Positions 35,629 to 45,073 of a stretch of 64,000 nucleotides of DNA are shown here, in pieces. The DNA is taken from contig CM035431.1 in NCBI GenBank assembly GCA_020310875.1, forward strand, positions 20,698,267-20,762,266, written 5' to 3'. Both the position numbers and the translations under genes were made by a program. The notes under the pieces were generated by a model, which saw only the letters and a program-made list of their open reading frames with translations, had not been told where the DNA came from and ran no database searches. This DNA is from Ceratopteris richardii (Eukaryota; Streptophyta; Polypodiopsida; Polypodiales; Pteridaceae). Each line of letters opens with the position of its first letter. Within the stretch, counting starts at the first letter, position 1.

Positions 35629-37602
35629 ATGAACCTTAGATCAGGGCGACATCTAGGGAGAGATAGACAAAGTTTTAGGTCTTCAGAGGCTAGTGTCAAC
35701 CACACTGCTAGGTCTTGGGCCCAGCAGTTGAGCCATCACTCATACTACCCTAGCTCTGAGTCTAGTGAATCAGAGATGTCTCAAGGCATGGACGGACCTA
35801 CGGGAAGTTCAAGAGTGCCATACTTGCACAGGGTAGAAGGCCCTTACAAAACGCAGTTGGAATACCTTAGGACCAACCGATTAGCTGCTAGCATCTATGA
35901 GGACGGCCTAGGAAGATCTGTAGTACAGATTAAGAATCCTGACCAATCTATTGGACTAGAGCGCCCAACTGTCAAGTTCGAAAACGGAGCGTACTTAGAC
36001 AAGGAAGGGACAATATATGTAGTCACCAGTCATCTAGATAGGACTGATGAATTTGGGAATGAGATCCCAGGAACGGACTTAGGTGACCTAGAGCAAGGAA
36101 ACATGGGTGAAGAACCGAGGACCCCCCGAGGCAAATCTGTTCTCACTAGGATTATCACACCAGAGTGGATTCCCCAAGATAATAAGAGCATAGATCTGCT
36201 TCTGAACCGAGAAACTCATGAAGCCTTTTGGAGGTATAAATCTGATCGGCCAATTGATATAGGAACAATCATGATCTATGAGTTTAAGGATCCTGATAGC
36301 CCAGGCAGAGTGACCTACTTAGATCACGCTTCAGTGAGGATCTTTGTGGTGACAGAAAATGATAGGCATGCTTACACTTGGAAAGGTGAAATTATTTTCC
36401 CCCAAACAAGATCAAATGTGTCCTATGGTCACCCTGGAGCAGGAACATCCCAAGCTCATGGAACTCAAAGAGACAGAAGTAGAGATAGGCCAGAAGTAAG
36501 CTTTGCTAACCCAGGGGGCAGAGAAAGAACGAGGATGGAAACAAATAGAGTAGAGCGTGAGGTACATAGAGCCCGAACAAATCAAAGGAATATGGAAGAC
36601 TTCCCTCTACCACGACCTAGAGAACACACCAGGATTTTGAGACCAACTCAGTTAGTCAAGTCCATGAAAAATTACTTCGATGGCACAGGAGACCCATACG
36701 ATCATGTGGCAGAGTTTAGGCAAGTCTTGAGAGCAGAACAAGTGGACGACCTATTCACACAATATAATGCCTTTGGTCTAACCCTTAGGAACACAACCCT
36801 TACGTGGTTCCAACCATTGAATGAGAGGCAGTTCAGGAGCATAGACCAACTTCTAGAGGCATTCATTATCGAATTCTCTAAAAGTGGCATAAGACATAAC
36901 ACTTCCTCGCTGATTCAGAGCTTCAAGCAAACCCCTCAAGAGACCGTGAGACTTGCTGGAAGAAGATTTAGGCAATACTTGGAGAGATGCCCTGTCCCTG
37001 AGCTACCCACACCAGCTAAGCAAGTGGCTTTATTCTTGGATGGATTGCTAAGTACCAAATTGAGGTCATATGTGTATCTGAAGGACCCTAGGACTATAGA
37101 CGAGTGTGTACGCATGTGCATTGACATCGAGGATAACCTAGGGGAGGAGCTAGAGCTTTCCAAAATCTACAAAGACTCAGATAGCACCTCTAGCCTCTCT
37201 TCCTTGCAATCCACATCAATTGAGGAATTAGCAAAGAAAGTAGCTCAGAAACTAGGTGTCTCTAGCAAACAAATCCCAAGGTTTGCCCCTGTGAAAAGAT
37301 GCTATACTTGTGGAGGTGACCATATGGCGAATGTCTGTCCCATTATGGCTCAACCCCAAGTTAATCCTAGTAGCCAATACTGCACCATAGAACGAAGGTA
37401 CACCAATCACACCGCGCAAGATTGCCCCTACAATAAGCAAACCATTAGACAGACGTACCCACAACCATACCCTCACACAAGGAAGATACCAGAACCAGTA
37501 CCCACCTCAGCAGTATGCGAGACCTCAACAAACCTACCAACCCTACCAAAACCAACAAAGGCCTCAACCTGTGCTAGCACAACAACCTCTTGCTCCAGCT
37601 AA
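35629..37602 (+). CDS. Gypsy B gag (capsid and first zinc knuckles)
   Basis: 657 codons from ATG 35629. A basic N-terminus (MNLRSGRHLGR) leads a family-specific N-terminal domain (residues 1-260). The retrotransposon gag core is at about residues 330-500 (NYFDGTGDPYDHVAEFRQVL, TWFQPLNERQFRS, ALFLDGLL). The CCHC knuckle CYTCGGDHMANVCP lies near residue 560, and a second, degenerate one follows at about residue 585 (one Cys replaced). The frame ends at 37602 and overlaps the next ORF by 32 nt in the +1 frame. Whether this is programmed frameshifting or an indel cannot be told, because copy C lacks the region. Forms the virus-like particle shell. Confidence 0.9.
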   Translation: MNLRSGRHLGRDRQSFRSSEASVNHTARSWAQQLSHHSYYPSSESSESEMSQGMDGPTGSSRVPYLHRVEGPYKTQLEYLRTNRLAASIYEDGLGRSVVQIKNPDQSIGLERPTVKFENGAYLDKEGTIYVVTSHLDRTDEFGNEIPGTDLGDLEQGNMGEEPRTPRGKSVLTRIITPEWIPQDNKSIDLLLNRETHEAFWRYKSDRPIDIGTIMIYEFKDPDSPGRVTYLDHASVRIFVVTENDRHAYTWKGEIIFPQTRSNVSYGHPGAGTSQAHGTQRDRSRDRPEVSFANPGGRERTRMETNRVEREVHRARTNQRNMEDFPLPRPREHTRILRPTQLVKSMKNYFDGTGDPYDHVAEFRQVLRAEQVDDLFTQYNAFGLTLRNTTLTWFQPLNERQFRSIDQLLEAFIIEFSKSGIRHNTSSLIQSFKQTPQETVRLAGRRFRQYLERCPVPELPTPAKQVALFLDGLLSTKLRSYVYLKDPRTIDECVRMCIDIEDNLGEELELSKIYKDSDSTSSLSSLQSTSIEELAKKVAQKLGVSSKQIPRFAPVKRCYTCGGDHMANVCPIMAQPQVNPSSQYCTIERRYTNHTAQDCPYNKQTIRQTYPQPYPHTRKIPEPVPTSAVCETSTNLPTLPKPTKASTCASTTTSCSS

Positions 37603-39709
37603 TGTGATTCCGGTAAAGTATGCTGCTGCAGAAGAAAACCTGAATAGAGCTATAGTCCCTGTAACACCAGTGCTTTTAGAAAGTGATCCCAGTGACCATA
37701 GTTTCGATTCTACACATGTTGATAGCCCCCAGGCCTACTACATGCAGTCTCCTGAACATGGTGAGTCCTACTATAGTGAAGAGCCAAATGAACCTAGTTG
37801 GGAGTCAGATTACACAAACTTCATGTATGCAAACCCCAACCCTAGACCTCAATCTAGGCAAGTAAGACCTCCATTCCCTAGAGGACCATGCTACAGATGT
37901 CAAGAAGATCATCTCATTCGTGATTGTCCCGTGCCTCCACCTACACAACCCCAGTCAGTGACGATCCACGGCTTTTGCCAAGACTGTGGAAAGGAGCATC
38001 TCTTACGAGATTGCCCAAAGAACCCCAATAATATGCCAAAAATCACTCCTATCAACGTTATTGGGTTAGTTGTAGACTCCACAGGGAGTGTGACTTCCAC
38101 TGCACCAGTACAAGTAATCACTAGAGCCCAAGCCTTGCAACAGAACCAAAGCGTAGGCCAGGAAAAGAGCCCAGATGTTAGTGAAACGGAGAGCATGACA
38201 AAGAAGAGGACTAGAGCTTGGAGAGATAGTCGTGAAAGAATGAAAAGACAATGGGCAAAAAAGATGAGTGAACTCGAGGAAAGCCTCAGAGAAACAAAGG
38301 CCAAGATAACTGAACTCACATCTCAAACTCCCTCTCACACTACCACACCACCACCATTCCCGTCTCCATCCGACCCGCCACCTTCCAACCCACCTCACAC
38401 AATTCCACCACCCCCAAGAGTAGGATCAGTCCTAGCAGATCCCACTCCCGAGGACCTAAACATGATGCTCAAAGCACATCAGGCCAGAATCCAAGAAGGG
38501 CCAAACGTAACTGATCATGAAAAGTGTTACCCTAGAGCAGAACTAGAGCTAGAACGAACCAAAATTTGTGTTAAGATGGTGGAATTGGCTCAAACGATGT
38601 TTGAAGCCAGTCGCCTATTTAACATCTCTAGTTCAGCGAAGACACAGTTGCACTTTGATGGACTGTTAGAAAGAATAGAGAAGTTGATTGCACAATCAGA
38701 AAAGGAACCCGCCTCTCAACATAAGGACAAGGCAAGTGAAGGAGCAAGTCTTCCTGCCCAGGAAGCCTATGTGCCTGAAGCCTATGTGCCTAACTCTACG
38801 GAGCCAAACACATCATCTTCTATGAATCGATTCACACCAGAATTCCTACGAGAGATTCAAGAAGACAAATGGGCTAAAGAAAGTGAAGTACCTCCTCCCA
38901 TTGAACTGGTGGATGATGCACACGACCAATTCCCACAAGACATCCCATCCATTTATGAGGAGCAGGAGAGCACCCACTCTCAGGAAAGACTAGACTTTGA
39001 GTCTAACTCTCTACAAGAATTACCCCACTTCACAGGCCCATGGGAAGCTAAGTCTACTTGTATGAGAGCACCCACGGTCATGGTACGAAATGAGGACTCA
39101 GTCTTACCTAGGAACACAGAGGTAGTGAAAAACACTAAAGTGCAGTGCAATCTCAAGTTAGAAGAGCTACTCAAGGTTAGACCTGAATTATGGAAACATG
39201 TCGCCAAACAAGTACCAGCGATAGTGAAACCTCATTCCCAGGTAGGATCACATAGGACAGTGCCAGAGATACCCTTGGATAAGATAGGAGACATATGTGA
39301 AGGTGAAGAAGGGAACATCTATCTTCCCATTACCTACCAGGGGTACACCACCAAGGCAATTTTGGACTCAGGTGCAGGAGTTGCAATTGCCACCACTTCC
39401 CTATGGAAGCGTTGGGGCAAGCCAGCACTCAGGCCAACGAGAATGAAATTGCAGATGGCCGATGGTCATATTGAGAGACCCCTAGGGTTGTTAGAAGGAA
39501 TAACTCTCACCACGTGTGGTGTCGAGTTCGAGCATACATTTGCTATATGTGATTTTAGCAAAAATCATGCCTATGAAATGATCTTGGGAAGACCATTTAT
39601 GCGACAGTTGCAAGTGGTACAGGACTGGGGAACCAATTTGATGTCCCTCCTATCCAATGGAATCCCATCCATAGAGCCAAAGATGATACGGAATCTGTGC
39701 ATTCCATAG
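37571..39709 (+). CDS. Gypsy B second ORF: zinc knuckles and first retropepsin (PR1)
   Basis: 712 codons in the +1 frame relative to gag. Two further CCHC knuckles, CYRCQEDHLIRDCP (about 37891) and CQDCGKEHLLRDCP (about 37978). Then a basic coiled-coil stretch (38200-38330), a Pro-rich linker (38335-38420), a conserved acidic region (38840-39050), and a retropepsin with AILDSGAGVAIATTSLWKRW (about 39355-39415) and the partner strand MILGRPFM (about 39580). The ORF ends out of frame with pol. Comparison with copy H shows that protease and pol were once in one frame: H has extra sequence between KDWG and DVPP, and B has lost about 75 nt there. Codes for nucleocapsid and maturation protease. Confidence 0.88.
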   Translation: MLAQQPLAPANVIPVKYAAAEENLNRAIVPVTPVLLESDPSDHSFDSTHVDSPQAYYMQSPEHGESYYSEEPNEPSWESDYTNFMYANPNPRPQSRQVRPPFPRGPCYRCQEDHLIRDCPVPPPTQPQSVTIHGFCQDCGKEHLLRDCPKNPNNMPKITPINVIGLVVDSTGSVTSTAPVQVITRAQALQQNQSVGQEKSPDVSETESMTKKRTRAWRDSRERMKRQWAKKMSELEESLRETKAKITELTSQTPSHTTTPPPFPSPSDPPPSNPPHTIPPPPRVGSVLADPTPEDLNMMLKAHQARIQEGPNVTDHEKCYPRAELELERTKICVKMVELAQTMFEASRLFNISSSAKTQLHFDGLLERIEKLIAQSEKEPASQHKDKASEGASLPAQEAYVPEAYVPNSTEPNTSSSMNRFTPEFLREIQEDKWAKESEVPPPIELVDDAHDQFPQDIPSIYEEQESTHSQERLDFESNSLQELPHFTGPWEAKSTCMRAPTVMVRNEDSVLPRNTEVVKNTKVQCNLKLEELLKVRPELWKHVAKQVPAIVKPHSQVGSHRTVPEIPLDKIGDICEGEEGNIYLPITYQGYTTKAILDSGAGVAIATTSLWKRWGKPALRPTRMKLQMADGHIERPLGLLEGITLTTCGVEFEHTFAICDFSKNHAYEMILGRPFMRQLQVVQDWGTNLMSLLSNGIPSIEPKMIRNLCIP

Positions 39710-42700
39710 GATCAGGATCCTCATGGATGCACGAAGACACCCACTTATGGATGTGCAAAGTGGTAGTAGAAGAGGAGAAAAGAGAAAAGGCCAGAGAAAT
39801 AGGTGCAAACGAAACACATAGACCCATTCAAGACCCAGCCTATGCACCTGTAGTATTTCCTGATGAAGAATTTGAACCCCATGGCTGGGCATAAATCCTA
39901 GCAACAATGGATGTAGCCATCAATGAAGAACAATGGACACCTCACTGTGATGTAGATGGCTATGACATTTCAGTCTTCTCCATAGAGCCAATCATGGGAG
40001 AGGCAGTGTTAGAAGAGTGCGAACCTAGCCGTGATGCATTTGAGGATGCAAGTGACTCTGATCTAGAGTCAATCATTATGGACCCACCTTTTGCATCAGA
40101 TGAAGAATACTTCTATGAAGTAGAATTTCAACCCCAGAGGCACGGAGAGCTTACAAAAGACGTAAGGCTAGCCACACATGTAACCCCTAAGGAAGAAGGA
40201 AAGAAAAGGAAGAAGAAAGAAGTCACACAAGAAGAGGAGGAATCTTTGTTTGAGGTCCCAGAAAATTTTAAGAAGTATGAGATAGATGACAAGAGAGTCA
40301 TGATCAGAATGCCTAAACGGGAGGCACAATCAGGAGAGGCCTATGATAACAAAGAAACCACAAAGAAAATAGTTGTAGCCATAGAAGAAGGAGAAGAGAG
40401 ATGCACGTACATAGGCCATGACCTGACGGAAGACGAAGAGCACGAATTGATAGCCTTGCTAAGAGAATACAGAGATGTGTTCGCTTGGAGTTACAAGGAT
40501 TTGAAGGGTGTTGATCCAGACATATGCTCACACACTATCCCCATGACCTCAGATGCTAGGCCCTCTAAGCAAAAGCCATACACATACAATGACAACTATG
40601 CGGCCAAGATCAAGGAAGAGATAGATAGACTGGTTGAAGCTGGATTCATATATGAAATTGAGCATACTGAGTGGGTATCCCCCATCGTAGTGGTGCCCAA
40701 GAAAAATGGAAAGCTGCGTGTGTGCATTAACTTGAAGAAGGTTAATGCAGCCACAATTTGAGATAACTATCCGCTTCCTATCACAGAGCATCTCTTAGAA
40801 AGAGTAGCAGGCAAAGAAGTGTACAACTTCCTCGATGGATTTTTGGGCTACAATCAAGTAGTCATAGCTCCAGAAGATCAGCATAAGACGGCATTTGCCA
40901 CTGAATGGGGCATTTTTGCCTTTAGAGTAATGCCATTTGGGCTTACCAATGCACCAGCTACCTTCCAAAGGCTGATGTGCCATGTGTTTAAAGAGTTCCT
41001 GAGGAAGAACTTAGAAGTCTATGTTGATGATCTTTGTGCTCATTCCAACATTAGGCAAACCCATATTCCCGAACTCAGACAAATCTTTGACAAATGTAGA
41101 GAATATCAAGTCTGCCTGAACCCAGAAAAGTGCATCTTTATGGTCAGGCAAGGCAAGATTCTAGGACACATAGTGTCAAAGAATGGCATATCCACTGATG
41201 AAGAGAAAGTGAGAGCCATAGCCGAGTTACCTAGGCCAAAGAATGTCAAGGAAGTACAAGCTTTCATGGGGCATTGTGGTTATTACCGACGGTTTATACA
41301 CATGTATGCCATCATAGCAAAGCCTCTGTATGGACTTATGACTAACTTTGAGTGGACTGATGAATGTGAGAATTCCTTCAATGAGCTTAAATGAAGATTA
41401 TGTTCAGCACCAATCTTGACCACACCAGATTGGAATAAGCCATTCCATGTCCACGTGGATGCATCCAATTATGCTATTGGGGTTGTACTCGCGCAACCTA
41501 CCGGTGAAGGTAATATGGATCTTCCAATTGCCTATGCTAGTAGACAGTTGAATGCAACTGAACAAAATTATACCACTACGGAGAGAGAAGGACTAGGCAT
41601 GGTATATGCAGTTAAAAAGTTTAGACATTATTTGCTTGCAAATAAGTTCAAATTTTTTACTGATCACCAAGCTCTACTGTACCTGGTCAACAAGCCATGC
41701 AATACAAGAAGATTAGTAAGATGGTTTCTCTTGCTAATGGAATATGATTTCGAGGTTGTGGTAAGGAAAGGGAAAACTCATTTGAGAGCACATCATCTCT
41801 CTAGGCTCACATCTGGAGAAGCCCCACAAGGAGTGTCAGATGACCTTCCTGATGCTTACTTGTTTAACTTGGAAGTGGTACCGCAGTGGGCTAAGCCATT
41901 AGTGCCAGTATTGACATACGGACCTAACCACCCAGTAATAAACACACAAGATAGAGAGGTAGTAAAAGCCCAAAAGTATCACATCATGGCAGGTAGTATG
42001 TACAAGCACACAGATCAAGGGATCTTGGCTTGTTGTGTGGAAGAGGACGAGTACGCCAAGTGGTTGCAGTTAGCACATTTAGGTGCATTAGAGCAACACT
42101 ACTCAAAACAACGAACCCTACAGACCCTGAGGAGACTAGGAGTGCATTGGCCTACTATGGAGGCTGATGTCCAAAAGTTGTGCAAGGAATGCCCAATCTG
42201 CTGCACTAAACCACCTGTGGAACATGCCACTCTTTATCAAGTATCCATAGTGCCAGATTGGAGTGAACCATTAGTATCCTTCCTGAGTATGAAAGCCTTC
42301 TCTCTAGACATGACTCTGGCTCGGAAAAGAAGTCTAGAACAAGAAGCCCAAGAATACTCACTCATTGGGGATAATCTATACAAGCATGGTAAGGATGGTT
42401 ACCTGAGACTATGTGTCCATGAAAGTGAATATCTCAAGATCTTGGAAACTGCTCACCAAAGTGTAGCAGGAGGACACTTTGGACCAGATTGGGTGATCAA
42501 GGCAATACTATTTGTGGGCTTCTGGTGGCCGATCCTTCACATGGATGCACATACCTATGTGAAACGGTGTGATGTCTGTCAGCGAGCTCAACCTCCTATA
42601 CGCAAAGATGAGATGCCATTGAAACCCATGATGGGTGGACGTGCATTCTCTAAGTGGGGAATAGACTTTGTAGGTCCTATTAATCCCCCAGCTAAGGGTT

Positions 42701-44862
42701 CTCATGCGGAATACATCATTGTGGCGACAGACTATCTGACAAAGTGGGTAGAGGTAAAAGCCACAATGAGGAACGATGCTCAGACAATTGCTAAATTCTT
42801 GTTTGAGAATGTATTCACAAGATACGGGCTACCTATAGAGCTAGTAAGTGATAGGGGCACTCACTTCTTGAATGAAGTGATTGAAAATCTGCTCCAAGAA
42901 TTCTTGGTAGTTCATAAGAAGTCTGCCCCCTACCACCCTCAAGCTAATGGGCAAGCCGAAAGCACAAACAAGATTCTATGCAATGTGTTGACCAAACTAG
43001 TGAATAATAAACGCTCTGATTGGGACAAACAGCTACACCATGCTGTTTGGGCATACCGAGTTGCCTATAAAACGGTACTCCAAGCCACACCCTTTCAGAT
43101 GGTATTTGGCCAAAACGTAGTGCTACCGTTGGACTTCTTAATACCTACATTGAAAGTAGCACAGGAGCATGAATGGACAGGTCATGAACTCTCCTCTAGG
43201 ATCTTTGACCTAGAACGATTAGGAGAAACAAGACTGAGGGCGGTTGCAGGGATATATGCAACTAAGAAACGACAGAAGGCCTACTTTGATGCCCACGTTA
43301 AGGATAAAGGTTTGAAGGCAGGCGACCTAGTACTAGTATACACTTTGAAACAACATGCGAGAAAACTAGAGAAAAGAGGTTACAGACCTATGATCATAAA
43401 TAGGATTTCAACCAGTGGAGCAGTTCAACTCGCTACACTGGAAGGTGATGTTCTCCCAAGCTACATAAGCGGATGTAGAGTCAAGTTATATCAAGAACCT
43501 CTGACGGAAGAGATGCTATGTCGACTCAACATTGCTAAGAAACGCAAAGAAGAAGAAAAACGAATTCGAGAAGAAGCTCAAGCAGAAGCCTTAGAGCGCA
43601 TACGGAGAATGAAATTAAGAAGACAAGGTAGAGAGCAACCTAGGCCAGATGCCGATGCAGATCAAGGATATCACATGGCTATGTGTGAAGTTTCAGGTAT
43701 CAGCTCCCATAGGATAATTGATCGACGTCCTTTTATAACCTTAGATATAGGACAAGGAAAGGGTGCAAGGACTGTAAGAGCCTTGATTGACTCACGTGCA
43801 GCCACTAGTACTGTTAAATTGTCTTACTGTCAAGAGTTGAAATTAACTGTCAATCCTATAGAAGCATATCTCATAGGATTGGGAGGTGTGGAAACCCCTT
43901 GCATGGGCGAGGTGGATCTTCCCATCTCCATTCAAGACGAAGTAATGACAGTCAAAGTATTAGTGTGTCAAGATGAGGACCTCACTGAGCCTCTTGTCTT
44001 GGGTTAGGACTGGATCTATGATCATGCGGTCAACCTAAACCTAAGAAGTGGACTTCTTCAGGTATGGGTAAATCATAGTCGAATCATAGTTGAATTGGAA
44101 AATGAGGCACTCAAGGAACTAGGTAAGGCACGAACTCCTGGTCCTTCCAGGGGTGCACATGAAGTTGACCATGCTATTCTTGTCCAAAACAGTGTGATAC
44201 AGAAAGAGGACTATCTCAACAACGGAGTCAAGGATAAGAAGGCACTCCCTTCTATTCCAAAGGCCAGAGGGATGCAGCAACCAAAGGTAGATCAAATATA
44301 GAAGAAGCAGAACACTACCTATACTGGAGGCCAAACAAAGGAGCAAAGCAGATTGTTTCAGCCGATGAAACAAGTATGGAGGCGAAAAGGCGAACACCCT
44401 GTTCCGACCAGGCCAACCCCACGGCCAAAACCTCTTATTAGTAATCAACAACACGACACTAATAAGAAGTCCTTCATAAATTCTTCTGCGAAAGTGAAGT
44501 CTATTTGGGTACCCAAGAAGTCAATGAAGGCCAACCCACAATTACCACAAATCTGGGTGCCTAAGGCTTGCTTGCAGGCTCAAATAGCTACACCAAGGCC
44601 AAACCCTGTACAACATGTTTCACTCACGCGAACATCTGAGGCCCAGTCTTACACATCACGCACTAACACGTATTCTTCCATGAGCACAAGTAGAATCACT
44701 TGTAAATGGGTCCCTAAAAAGCCCCATTTTTCAAGTAAATACCCTATCACACTCTCCAGAGTCTCCACAAAGTCAAGATCAAAACCTATCCATTGCATTT
44801 GGCAACCTAAAACTTGTAATAAACCCCCGGACCCCAGTTGTAAATCCATGTCCACCTACTAA
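39697..44862 (+). pseudogene. Gypsy B pol: RT, RNase H, duplicated H2C2, integrase, second protease (PR2), WVPK tail
   Basis: One frame of about 1,720 codons from MHSIGSGSS, broken by TAA 39892, TGA 40759, TGA 41392, TAG 44005 and TAG 44299. Order: acidic linker (39900-40400); RT with NAATI and FLDGF blocks and VYVDDLCAHS (about 41018-41045); RNase H with VHVDASNYAIG and TDHQALLYL (41450-41810); first H2C2 module (about 41965-42215); second H2C2 module (about 42350-42590); integrase core with KWGIDFVGPI, SDRGTHF and YHPQANGQAEST (42650-43000); C-terminal domain (43270-43510); a Lys/Glu/Arg helix; retropepsin-like PR2 (43675-44060) with LIDSRAATS and VLG.DWI; then a basic tail with repeated WVPK motifs (44380-44860). 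Most stops fit CGA or CAG decay, since copy C has Arg or Gln at several of these sites. Confidence 0.92.
43675..44060 (+). other. Second retropepsin-like domain (PR2) of gypsy B
   Basis: After the integrase tail: a flap-to-strand layout with RALIDSRAATSTV (about 43780-43815), GLGGVETPCMGEVDLPI (about 43880-43925) and the closing LVLG.DWIYDHAV (about 43995-44030). The Gly of DSG is read as Arg in B. In copy C the same site reads LIDSGAATSAV, the intact signature. It is separate from PR1 at 39355. Confidence 0.75.
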
Positions 44863-45073
44863 CTACGTCACTCTCACATCACATCATTCCGCTTAGTTCT
44901 TAGGTCTACCCAATTCCTAACTACACACACAAGCACCGAGCACTTACTAACCCCCTAACCTCTCCCGAACCTCATGTTAATGTTGTAACGGGGACACAGT
45001 GTCATTTTTGTGTCCATTGCAATGTTAACATTTATTCATATATTCTCACAGAACCAGCTGCGAAGTTTTCAAC
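44863..45073 (+). promoter_or_regulatory. Spacer with conserved splice-acceptor-like block before the long ORF
   Basis: 211 bp without coding capacity. The block 45019-45051 (aatgttaac ... tatattctcacag) is matched in copy C (minus strand, about 50490-50446), where the rest of the spacer has diverged. A branch-point-like TTAAC, a pyrimidine-biased stretch and CAG lie 22 nt before the ATG at 45074. This is what a spliced subgenomic mRNA would need. Confidence 0.5.
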
